In this document: one piece after another, positions 1 through 7,070 of the stretch
How the letters are laid out: each line of letters begins with the position of its first letter
Position numbering within the stretch: the first letter of the stretch is position 1
Origin: Imbroritus primus
GTDB lineage: Bacteria > Pseudomonadota > Gammaproteobacteria > Burkholderiales > Burkholderiaceae
NCBI RefSeq assembly: GCF_964332355.1
Contig: NZ_OZ201293.1
Coordinates: forward strand, 1,178,001 to 1,242,000
DNA length: 64,000 nt
Reading direction: 5' to 3'
The notes under the pieces: model-generated
The model's input: only the letters and a program-made list of their open reading frames with translations
What the model was told of the DNA's origin: nothing
The model's database searches: none
Made by a program: the position numbers and the translations under genes

Positions 1-288
1 GGTGATCCGCAGGGTGTAGGCTTCGCCGTTGTGCAGGATCTCGAGCGAGCCCTGGCCCTGGAACATCTTTTCGGTCGTCAGCGGTGTTGCCGGCTTTTTC
101 TCGTTGGCAGCAGCGCGTGTCGGCATCATCAGGGGCGCCAGGATCGTTTCGGTCCGAAGCGCGGCTTCCCGGTGCATGTCGCGCGCCGGTGCCACCCGGA
201 CGTGCCGCAGCGAAAGGCGGCGGCGAGAAATTTCAGCGGGTTGGCGGGAGACTTCGGCTGATTGGCTGGTAAGGGCGGCAGCGAGCAT
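1..288 (-). CDS. hemP: Hemin uptake protein HemP (3' end cut by window edge)
   Basis: Reading leftwards from an ATG at 288, 96 codons run open to the window edge. The last 30 or so residues fit the HemP family: a basic stretch, then GQGSLEILHNGEAYTLRIT, matching the family pattern of a small beta-rich peptide that would end GKLILTK just outside the window. HemP proteins are short (about 40-80 residues) and lie in haem or siderophore uptake loci; their role is accessory or regulatory and poorly defined. The first 60 codons are Arg/Ala-rich and unlike the family, so a downstream ATG (for example near 126-132) may be the real start. A Fur box lies about 60 nt upstream. The identification rests on the C-terminal motif. 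Confidence 0.7.
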   Translation of the reverse strand, partial: MLAAALTSQSAEVSRQPAEISRRRLSLRHVRVAPARDMHREAALRTETILAPLMMPTRAAANEKKPATPLTTEKMFQGQGSLEILHNGEAYTLRIT

Positions 289-348
289 GGATTCTCCGGT
301 TGAAAGGCCTGCGGTATGCAGTGCGTATGTCGTGGGTGTTATATTAAA

Positions 349-363
349 TGAGAATCGTTATCA
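349..363 (-). promoter_or_regulatory. Fur box upstream of hemP
   Basis: TGAGAATCGTTATCA is a 7-1-7 inverted repeat with 13 of 15 matches to the Fur core TGATAATnATTATCA, set in AT-rich DNA that stands out from the GC-rich surroundings. It lies 61 nt upstream of the longest hemP start, which predicts repression of hemP when iron is plentiful. Confidence 0.75.
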
Positions 364-420
364 TTCAATATAACCCGTACATATTTTATGGGTATTCCAT
401 GAGAGGCGGGGGCGGGCGCA

Positions 421-446
421 CGAAAAAAGCGCCCGAAGGCGCTTTC
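421..446 (-). terminator. Rho-independent terminator after exbD
   Basis: AAAGCGCC (426-433), loop CGAA, GGCGCTTT (438-445). Read on the minus strand the hairpin is followed by a run of six T. It lies 44 nt past the exbD stop and closes the tonB-exbB-exbD transcript. Confidence 0.75.
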
Positions 447-489
447 GATTGGGCCGTGCCCGGCGTGAGGGTCGCGGCTGACAGCGGCA

Positions 490-906
490 TCACTGGGTCC
501 GCGGTTCGGTAATGAAACCGATTTTGCCCAGTCCGCCACGCTGCGCGGCGGCCATGACCTCGGCCACGCGCTCATAGCGCACGCTACGGTCGGCGCGCAG
601 ATGCAGTTCCGGCTGCGGCTGCCGCTGCGCTGCGAGGGCGATGTTTGCCTCCAGCTCGGCTTCGTCGGCCACCGGCGCATTGTTCCAGGTGATCTTGCCT
701 TCGGCATCGATCGACAGGTTGATGTTCTGCGGCTTGTCGTCGTTCGGCTGGTTGGTTGCGCGTGGGAGGTCGATCTTGACCGCATGGTTGATCACGGGAA
801 TCGTCACGATGAAGATGATCAGCAGTACCAGCATGACGTCAACCAGCGGCGTCATGTTGATCTCGTTCATTACCTCGTCGTCGGAGTCGAAGGTGCCAAA
901 TGCCAT
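490..906 (-). CDS. exbD: Biopolymer transport protein ExbD
   Basis: 138 residues, the usual ExbD size. A short cytoplasmic N-terminus is followed by one membrane helix (about residues 19-42) with the motif TPLVDVMLVLL. Asp23 there corresponds to the essential membrane aspartate (Asp25 of E. coli) that carries protons through the motor. The remainder is the periplasmic domain. ExbD works with ExbB to convert proton-motive force into movement of TonB, which powers outer-membrane siderophore, haem and metal receptors such as the one at 26663-28951. It is third in tonB-exbB-exbD, 11 nt after exbB, and would share the Fur control of the operon. Confidence 0.95.
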   Translation of the reverse strand: MAFGTFDSDDEVMNEINMTPLVDVMLVLLIIFIVTIPVINHAVKIDLPRATNQPNDDKPQNINLSIDAEGKITWNNAPVADEAELEANIALAAQRQPQPELHLRADRSVRYERVAEVMAAAQRGGLGKIGFITEPRTQ

Positions 907-917
907 GACTGTGCTCC

Positions 918-1652
918 TTACTGAGCCTTGACTGACGCCAGGCGCACGCTGTCGTCCATGGCGCCGCGCACATTGCCCGGACGCACACGGCTGCCGGTCA
1001 CGAAGTAGGCGTGCAGGTCGTGGGCGAAACGATTGAGTTTCGAGATCACCGACTTGTTACCACGGGTCAGCGCGTTGTAGCCGAGCACTGCGGGAATGGC
1101 GACGGCAAGGCCAAAGGCGGTCATGATCAGCGCCTCGCCGACCGGACCGGCGACCTTGTCAATCGTCGGCACGCCGGAGGCGCCCAGGCCAACCAGCGCG
1201 TGGTAAATGCCCCAGACGGTCCCGAAGAGGCCCACAAACGGTGCAGTCGAGCCGACCGAAGCCAGGATCGCCAGGCCCGATTGCAGGCGCGATACCGACT
1301 CGTCGATGGAGCTCTTGAGCGAGCGCGTGAGCCAGTCGGAAATGTCCATCACGTCATGCAGCTGCGGCTGGCTGGCGCGATGGTGCTGGGCAGCTTCGCG
1401 GCCGGCCACGGCGAGTGTCAGGAACGGATTGTTCTGGTTGCTGCCGAGGGTTTCCAGGGCATGGTCGAAATCATCGGAGTGCCAGAATTTCTTTTCCGCT
1501 CCGAAGGCCATGGCTTTGAGCCGGAACAGGTCCCAGCCCTTCATCAGGATCACGATCCACGAGGCGAGCGACATGGCCAGCAGGATGATGGCGGTGGCGC
1601 GAATGACGAAGTCGCCTTGTGACCACACTTGGGCGATGGAAAGTTCTTGCAT
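918..1652 (-). CDS. exbB: Biopolymer transport protein ExbB (MotA/TolQ/ExbB family)
   Basis: 244 residues, full length. Three membrane segments lie near residues 15-40, 125-150 and 175-195. The central loop and second helix have the family sequence SVGSTAPFVGLFGTVWGIYHAL, and the third helix has EALIMTAFGLAVAIPAVLGYNAL, the conserved pore-lining region of ExbB/TolQ/MotA. It forms the pentameric stator around an ExbD dimer and lies between tonB (14 nt gap) and exbD (11 nt gap). The neighbouring tonB and Fur box favour ExbB over TolQ. Confidence 0.95.
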   Translation of the reverse strand: MQELSIAQVWSQGDFVIRATAIILLAMSLASWIVILMKGWDLFRLKAMAFGAEKKFWHSDDFDHALETLGSNQNNPFLTLAVAGREAAQHHRASQPQLHDVMDISDWLTRSLKSSIDESVSRLQSGLAILASVGSTAPFVGLFGTVWGIYHALVGLGASGVPTIDKVAGPVGEALIMTAFGLAVAIPAVLGYNALTRGNKSVISKLNRFAHDLHAYFVTGSRVRPGNVRGAMDDSVRLASVKAQ

Positions 1653-1666
1653 AGCGAGTCCAGAGG

Positions 1667-2329
1667 TCAGTTATCGAGTTTGAAGACAATCGGCTGGTTG
1701 GCCGTGGCCGAGACTGCCCGGCCATTTTCCGTATAGGGTTTGCAGCGCATGTTGCGAACCGCGTCCATGGCTGCCTGATCCAGGCGCGAGGAGCCGCTCG
1801 ATTCGACAATCGTCGAGCGGATGACGCGGCCGGTGTCGTCGGTCACGATCTTGATGACCGCGCGGCCTTCCTCACCCATTCTGCGCGCGACCGGCGGATA
1901 GGACGGCGCGGGGCGCGTGCACTGAATTTCGCCGAGGCCGACGGCGCGCGGAACGCTCGGTGCCGCAGGCGCCGGGGTTTCCGGAACCGGGGCCGGGGCG
2001 GGCGGGGTCGGTGGAGCAGCGGCCACGACAGGGGCTGTCGGCACTGGCGGAAGATCCGGCGCGGGCGGCAGCGGCGTAGGCGTCAGTTTGGGCTGCGGCC
2101 GGGGCGGGGTGACCTTGACGGGTTTGGGCTGTTCCTGCTTCTTGATCGGCTTGGGCGGCTCCGGTGCAGGCGGGGCGGGGATATCGGCAGGGATGATGCG
2201 GGCGACGATTTCCGGGGCGATGACAGCTTCGCTGATACGGCGGCCAAGACCGGATTGCAGCAGGTAGACCAGGCCGACGTGCAGCAGCACGACGGCGAAG
2301 GTGACTTTCAGTAATCGTTGATCGAACAT
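1667..2329 (-). CDS. tonB: Energy transducer TonB
   Basis: From the ATG at 2329 (MFDQRLLKV) the product is 220 residues. One N-terminal membrane helix (about 8-28) is followed by a long Pro/Lys/Glu spacer (about 45-135) spanning the periplasm and a C-terminal TonB domain with the YP-type motif APSYPPVARRMGEEG and the end QPIVFKLDN. It carries energy from ExbB-ExbD to TonB-dependent receptors. The frame stays open upstream to 2719, but that stretch contains the Fur box and codes for nothing like TonB, so I place the start at the residue just before the helix. No strong Shine-Dalgarno is visible there. It is first in tonB-exbB-exbD. Confidence 0.92.
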   Translation of the reverse strand: MFDQRLLKVTFAVVLLHVGLVYLLQSGLGRRISEAVIAPEIVARIIPADIPAPPAPEPPKPIKKQEQPKPVKVTPPRPQPKLTPTPLPPAPDLPPVPTAPVVAAAPPTPPAPAPVPETPAPAAPSVPRAVGLGEIQCTRPAPSYPPVARRMGEEGRAVIKIVTDDTGRVIRSTIVESSGSSRLDQAAMDAVRNMRCKPYTENGRAVSATANQPIVFKLDN

Positions 2330-2577
2330 GTTAGCAATACTGGGGTGGCCGGCAGCATGGACCGCCAATTCTGGCGTGGCTGCCTTCATCATCGCGAAAA
2401 AATGATGAGGGAGACACCACACCCAATCACAAGACTCAACAGCAATTCCATCGTACGCCCTCCTGACTGAAATCATCGGCCGTGGGGGAGTGGCTGCGCT
2501 GTTATGACGCACAGAGGCCGGACGCGTATGCGCGTCGTGTGCATGTGTATCTGCGTTCTGCCAGCGCGAATTATAAA

Positions 2578-2592
2578 CGATAATGATTCTTA
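2578..2592 (-). promoter_or_regulatory. Fur box upstream of tonB; rest of the 2330-2741 gap
   Basis: CGATAATGATTCTTA matches the Fur 7-1-7 core TGATAATnATTATCA at 11 of 15 positions, with an intact left half, in an AT-rich patch (2570-2600). It is about 250 nt upstream of the tonB start, so iron repression of tonB-exbB-exbD is likely. In the rest of the gap between tonB and murI I see no gene. Confidence 0.65.
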
Positions 2593-2741
2593 TTTGTAAG
2601 GTTTGTCCTTTCACTTTACGTGAAAAGAACGGCCACCGCTGCACGTGCAGGGCGTGCGCAACTTTGCCTCCCGTGTACGTGGCGATGGCCTGAGCCACGC
2701 AGGGAAGCGCGGCGCACACCAGGGCGGCGCCGGGCAGGGGC

Positions 2742-3563
2742 TCAGCGCGCGGCCGGCGCCGGCTCGATTACCACGGTTTCCGGTGTGGCGTCGATTTGCA
2801 GCAATGTATGGAGCATCTCTTGCATCTGGGCAGCACGCGCGGTCGTGGTGAAACGGAGGGATGCCACGTTCCCCGTCGGTGCGCTTAGCTGTTCTTCGCG
2901 CAAGCGGCGTTGCAACTGGCGGGCAATGGCGATGCCGGTGTCGATCACGGTCAGGCGTTGTTGGCTGATCCGTTCGATTGCGTTGGAGAGAAACGGGTAG
3001 TGCGTGCAGCCCAGCACCAGCGTATCCGCGCCCGCTTCCAGCATCGGCGCCAGCAGGGACTGCAATCGCTGTTCGACTTCCGGGCCGTCGATATGTCCTG
3101 CTTCGACCAGCGGCACGAGTCCGACACCGGCCTCGCAGATGAAGCGGCCTTCGTGCGAGAGGCTGTCCAGCAGGCGGGCGAACTTGGCGCTCTTGAGCGT
3201 ATTGGCCGTGGCCAGCACCCCGACCGCCTTGCTCTGGCTGGCGGCAATGGCCGGCTTCAGTCCCGGCTCGACGCCGACGATCGGCAGGGCAATGCGCTCG
3301 CGCACCAGTTGCGCGGCATGCGCTGTGGCGGTATTGCAGGCGATGACGAGCGCCTTGCAACCCTGGGCCTCGAGCCACTGTGCCATCTGCAGCGTGCGCT
3401 CGGCCACGAAGGCCGCATCGCGCTCGCCGTAGGGCACATACTTCGAATCGGCCAGGTACAGCAGCGATTCCTCCGGCAGCTGCGCACGGATATCACGCAG
3501 CACCGACAGCCCGCCGAGGCCGGAGTCGAATACGCCGATGGGTGCCGAAGATGCCTGGGTCAT
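2742..3563 (-). CDS. murI: Glutamate racemase
   Basis: Interconverts L- and D-glutamate in the cytoplasm, supplying D-Glu for peptidoglycan precursors. 273 residues, normal for MurI. The N-terminal GVFDSGLGGLSVLRDI is the substrate-binding signature; the two catalytic cysteines are Cys76 in ACNTATAHA and Cys186 in LGCTHYPFL, about 110 residues apart as in the family. It follows the fumarase gene on the same strand, with a strong terminator between them (3584-3606), so it probably has its own promoter. The ATG at 3563 gives a product starting right before the conserved domain. Confidence 0.95.
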   Translation of the reverse strand: MTQASSAPIGVFDSGLGGLSVLRDIRAQLPEESLLYLADSKYVPYGERDAAFVAERTLQMAQWLEAQGCKALVIACNTATAHAAQLVRERIALPIVGVEPGLKPAIAASQSKAVGVLATANTLKSAKFARLLDSLSHEGRFICEAGVGLVPLVEAGHIDGPEVEQRLQSLLAPMLEAGADTLVLGCTHYPFLSNAIERISQQRLTVIDTGIAIARQLQRRLREEQLSAPTGNVASLRFTTTARAAQMQEMLHTLLQIDATPETVVIEPAPAAR

Positions 3564-3583
3564 GGTGCCGGATTCGTGCGACC

Positions 3584-3606
3584 AAAAAGCCGGGCGGTGC
3601 CCGGCT
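3584..3606 (-). terminator. Rho-independent terminator of the fumarase gene
   Basis: AGCCGGGC (3588-3595), loop GGT, GCCCGGCT (3599-3606); on the minus strand it is followed by TTTTTGG. An 8-bp GC-rich stem 22 nt past the fumarase stop. The murI start codon lies 21 nt further on. Confidence 0.85.
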
Positions 3607-3627
3607 TTCTCTCTGTCTGCGGATGGC

Positions 3628-5175
3628 TTAATTGGTCGCGACCGGAATGCCCGCGATGCGGGCCTGCCATTCGGCGGGGCCGGTCTTGTGGACCGACGTG
3701 CCGCTGCTGTCGACGGCCACGGTCACCGGCATGTCCTTCACGTCGAACTCGTAGATGGCTTCCATGCCGAGGTCCTCGAAGGCCAGCACCTTGGCACCGC
3801 GAATCGCCTTGGAGACAAGATACGCCGCACCGCCCACGGCCATCAGGTAGGCCGACTTATGCTTCTGGATCGCCTCGATGGCCACCGGGCCGCGCTCGGC
3901 CTTGCCGATCATGGCGATCAGGCCGGTCTGCGACAGCATGGTCTCGGTGAACTTGTCCATGCGCGTGGCGGTCGTGGGGCCGGCCGGGCCGACCACCTCG
4001 TCGCGCACCGGATCCACCGGGCCGACATAGTAGATCACACGGTTGGTGAAGTCGATCGGCAGCTTTTCGCCCGCCGCCAGCATGTCGGCAATGCGCTTGT
4101 GCGCGGCATCGCGGCCCGTCAGCATCTTGCCGTTCAGCAACAGGGTCTGGCCCGGCTTCCAGGAGGCCACTTCCTCCGGCGTCAGCGTATTCAGGTCGAC
4201 ACGCTTGGACGATTCGGTGTTCGGCTCCCAATTGACCTTCGGCCAGGCCGACAGGTCCGGTGCCTCGAGCTTGGCCGGACCGGAGCCGTCCAGCGTGAAA
4301 TGCACATGGCGCGTGGCCGCGCAGTTCGGGATCATCGCCACCGGCTTGGACGCGGCATGCGTCGGGTAGGCCATGATCTTCACGTCCAGCACGGTCGCCA
4401 GGCCACCCAGGCCCTGTGCGCCGATACCGAGCGCGTTGACCTTCTGGAACAGCTCCACGCGCAGCTCTTCGACCCAGTCGCGCGGACCGCGGGCAATCAC
4501 TTCCTGGATGTCGATCGACTCCATCAGCGATTCCTTGGCCATCACCATCGCCTTTTCAGCGGTACCGCCGATGCCGATGCCAAGCATGCCCGGCGGGCAC
4601 CAGCCTGCGCCCATCGTCGGCACGGTCTTGAGCACCCAGTCGACGATGCTGTCCGACGGGTTGAGCATGACGAACTTCGACTTGTTCTCCGAGCCGCCGC
4701 CCTTGGCCGCGACCTGGATGTCGATGGTGTTGCCGGGCACCACTTCATAGTGGATCACGGCCGGCGTGTTGTCCTTGGTATTCTTGCGGCCGCCTTCGGG
4801 CGGGTTCACGATGGAGGCGCGCAGCACGTTGTCGGGGTGCGTATAGCCGCGGCGCACGCCTTCGTTGATCATGTCCGACAGGCCCATGGTGGCATCCGCC
4901 CAGCGCACGTCCATGCCGACCTTGACGAAGATGGTGACGATGCCGGTGTCCTGGCACAGCGGACGCTTGCCTTCGGCGCACATGCGGCTGTTGGTCAGGA
5001 TCTGCGCGATGGCATCCTTGGCCGCCGGGCTCTGTTCCAGCTCATAGGCGCGGCCCAGGCTGGTGATGTAATCCATCGGGTGGTAATAGCTGATGTATTG
5101 CAGCGAATCGGCGACGCTCTGGATGAGGTCTTCCTGGCGAATGGGCTGGGCAGCAGATTGGGAAGCGGCAGTCAT
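3628..5175 (-). CDS. fumA: Class I (iron-sulphur) fumarate hydratase
   Basis: 515 residues, the size of the oxygen-sensitive [4Fe-4S] fumarases FumA/FumB. It hydrates fumarate to L-malate in the TCA cycle. The three likely cluster ligands are Cys74 (LCQDTG), Cys193 (WCPPGMLGIGIGG) and Cys285 (NCAATRHVHF); the spacings (119 and 92) resemble E. coli FumA (105, 224, 318). The C-terminal beta domain includes TATRMDKF and GGAAYLVSKAIRGAKV. The ATG at 5175 is preferred over an upstream start at 5229, which would add 18 residues unlike the family. Monocistronic, with its own terminator. Confidence 0.93.
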   Translation of the reverse strand: MTAASQSAAQPIRQEDLIQSVADSLQYISYYHPMDYITSLGRAYELEQSPAAKDAIAQILTNSRMCAEGKRPLCQDTGIVTIFVKVGMDVRWADATMGLSDMINEGVRRGYTHPDNVLRASIVNPPEGGRKNTKDNTPAVIHYEVVPGNTIDIQVAAKGGGSENKSKFVMLNPSDSIVDWVLKTVPTMGAGWCPPGMLGIGIGGTAEKAMVMAKESLMESIDIQEVIARGPRDWVEELRVELFQKVNALGIGAQGLGGLATVLDVKIMAYPTHAASKPVAMIPNCAATRHVHFTLDGSGPAKLEAPDLSAWPKVNWEPNTESSKRVDLNTLTPEEVASWKPGQTLLLNGKMLTGRDAAHKRIADMLAAGEKLPIDFTNRVIYYVGPVDPVRDEVVGPAGPTTATRMDKFTETMLSQTGLIAMIGKAERGPVAIEAIQKHKSAYLMAVGGAAYLVSKAIRGAKVLAFEDLGMEAIYEFDVKDMPVTVAVDSSGTSVHKTGPAEWQARIAGIPVATN

Positions 5176-5320
5176 TGGACAGATCTTGGAATTGGGGGAC
5201 AGATTTGAGGGACGACAACCGGAAATCATACACCTTTCCGGTTGTTACCGAGGTCTTCAGGCATGGCGGGCAAGGCACACGGACCAGCCGTGGCCCCGGG
5301 CCTGCTGCCTTGTTCGCCAC

Positions 5321-5860
5321 TCAATGCGCGCGGCTGGATGCCGCCGGATGCGCAATCAGCTTGTCGGTCCAGGCCATGGCCAGGGCGGACAGGAGGAAGG
5401 CGAAATGGATGGCCACCTGCGCGATGATGGTTTGCGAGTCGCGCTGCGCTGCGTCGATGAAGGTCTTGAGCAGGTGGATCGACGAAATGCTGATCAGCGC
5501 CATCGACAGCTTGACCTTCAGCACGCCGGCATTGACATGGTCGAGCCATTCCGGCTCATCGGGGTGGCCTTCCACATGGAGCCGCGAGACAAAGGTTTCG
5601 TAGCCGCCGATGATGACCATGATCAGCAGGTTGGAGATCATGACCACGTCGATCAGCCCCAGCACCACCAGCATGATCTGGGTCTCGTTGTACGTGGTGA
5701 CGTGCGATACGAGATGCCAGACCTCGACGATGAAATGGTAGACATAGATCGCCTGCGCGACGACCAGGCCGAGGTACAGCGGCAGCTGCAGCCAACGGGT
5801 CGCGAAAATCGCGCGGGCAAGGGGGGGCATCGGGCGCCGTTCGGCAGAGGTAGTGTCCAT
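5321..5860 (-). CDS. yqhA: YqhA / UPF0114 family membrane protein
   Basis: 179 residues from the ATG at 5860; a TTG at 5884 would add eight. Helices are visible near residues 20-45, 60-85 (MLVVLGLIDVVMISNLLIMVIIGGYE), 105-130 and 145-165. The central segment with VKLSMALISISSIHLLKTF is characteristic of the UPF0114/YqhA family. The family's function is unknown. It lies just upstream of the fumarase gene, an arrangement I recall from Cupriavidus and Ralstonia but cannot check here. The strand matches the fumarase but the 145-bp gap leaves co-transcription open. Confidence 0.85.
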   Translation of the reverse strand: MDTTSAERRPMPPLARAIFATRWLQLPLYLGLVVAQAIYVYHFIVEVWHLVSHVTTYNETQIMLVVLGLIDVVMISNLLIMVIIGGYETFVSRLHVEGHPDEPEWLDHVNAGVLKVKLSMALISISSIHLLKTFIDAAQRDSQTIIAQVAIHFAFLLSALAMAWTDKLIAHPAASSRAH

Positions 5861-5905
5861 GGTGGCGGTAGGGTGGGTGGTCAAAAAACAGACGCGATTG
5901 TACCG

Positions 5906-6925
5906 TCAGCGCATGTCGCGCTCCACAACAGGGGCCGGCGTCCGCTGCGCGGCAGGATCAGCCGGTGCAGCAGGATCGTCAAGGGCCGTCAGGGCATGCC
6001 GGAACGGCTTGGATGGCCAGCAGGCCACGGCGATGCCCGCCAGCACGCAGATCATCGCCACCGCGTGGCCCCAGCCCGGCGTCTCGCCGAGCACCAGGAT
6101 CCCGTATGCCGCTGCCGCCAGAGGCACCAGCGAGGTAAACACGCCTGCCAGCGTCGCGGGCACATGGCGGATGCCGGTGGCCCACAGCGCAAACGAGAAT
6201 ATGCTGGCCGATAGCACGTACCACAGCATGATGGCCCAGCCGTAGGCAGGAATCGCCGAGAAATCGAATCCCGGCAGTACGGCCACGCCGAACGGCAAGA
6301 TCAGCAGGAAGCCGAACAGGTGGGTATAGGCGCAATTCTCCATTGGCGGCACAGTCTGCGTGATGCTGCGCGACAGGATCACGTACAGCCCCTCGCAAAT
6401 CACTGCACCCAGTACGAACAGGTTGCCCAGCAGGGCGTTCTCCGCAGTATTGCTACCGGCATGCTGTGCTGTGCTGAGGTTCAGGATCAGGATCCCGCCG
6501 ATGGCCAGCGCGACCGACAGGGCGGTGCGTCGCGACAGCCGTTCCCGCAGCACCAGCCACGACACGATCGCCACCGACGCCGGAATGGCACTCGTGATCA
6601 CGCCAGCCGCCATGGCTGTGGTGTAGCGCACGCCGTACAGCATGAACAGCGTAAACAGGAAGGTGCCGAAGAACGCCTGCAGGAAGATCTGCAGCCATTC
6701 CTTGCGCGATATGCGCCGCATGCGGGCCGGGCGTAACCACGGCAGCAGGCAGATGACGGCAATACCGAATCGCAGGAAGGTAAACAGCAGGACCGGAAAG
6801 AACACGATCACTGACTTGCCCAGTCCGACATTGGTGCCGATCAGCAGCATGGCCGCGGCAAGGCAGGAAAGATAAAACGGCAAGCGGCACCTGTAGAGGG
6901 AGCGGTGGGGTTGGCCGGCATGCAC
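5906..6925 (-). CDS. EamA/DMT-superfamily transporter
   Basis: 339 residues with about ten hydrophobic segments in two homologous halves: helices from about 15 to 155, then a repeat from about 165 to 310 including VLGETPGWGHAVAMICVLAG. This is the EamA (formerly DUF6) architecture of inner-membrane exporters for amino acids, nucleosides or small drugs; the substrate cannot be told from sequence. It starts with GTG at 6925. The C-terminal tail after about 315 (Ala/Pro-rich) is not conserved. It is divergent from the acetyl-CoA synthetase gene, with a 145-bp shared control region. Confidence 0.85.
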   Translation of the reverse strand: MHAGQPHRSLYRCRLPFYLSCLAAAMLLIGTNVGLGKSVIVFFPVLLFTFLRFGIAVICLLPWLRPARMRRISRKEWLQIFLQAFFGTFLFTLFMLYGVRYTTAMAAGVITSAIPASVAIVSWLVLRERLSRRTALSVALAIGGILILNLSTAQHAGSNTAENALLGNLFVLGAVICEGLYVILSRSITQTVPPMENCAYTHLFGFLLILPFGVAVLPGFDFSAIPAYGWAIMLWYVLSASIFSFALWATGIRHVPATLAGVFTSLVPLAAAAYGILVLGETPGWGHAVAMICVLAGIAVACWPSKPFRHALTALDDPAAPADPAAQRTPAPVVERDMR

Positions 6926-6982
6926 AGGTGCGAGGGGCGTCAGGTCACGCCGGCGTCTCTTATCCGTGGCAGGTCAGCTGTG

Positions 6983-7012
6983 CTAGCCTTATGAAAAGCC
7001 GCGTAAGGCTAG
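6983..7012. promoter_or_regulatory. 9-bp inverted repeat between eamA-type gene and acsA
   Basis: CTAGCCTTA (6983-6991) and TAAGGCTAG (7004-7012) form a perfect inverted repeat with a 12-nt spacer, and TAAGGC recurs at 7015-7020. It sits in the divergent intergenic region 58 nt upstream of acsA. No T-tract follows, so an operator is more likely than a terminator. The binding protein is unknown. Confidence 0.4.
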
Positions 7013-7070
7013 AGTAAGGCGCTCCGCATACCTTGCTGCCACGGCATCAGTATTACATCAGGAGACAAGC

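Noticed and set aside
2330..2719. N-terminal extension of TonB to 350 residues
   Set aside because: It would place the Fur box inside the gene and adds sequence unlike TonB; the membrane helix begins right after the Met at 2329.
3538..5208. Long plus-strand frame (over 500 codons) across the fumarase gene
   Set aside because: Antisense shadow of a well-conserved gene. Composition is His/Arg/Gly-rich as expected from the complement of GC-rich codons, and no family is recognisable.
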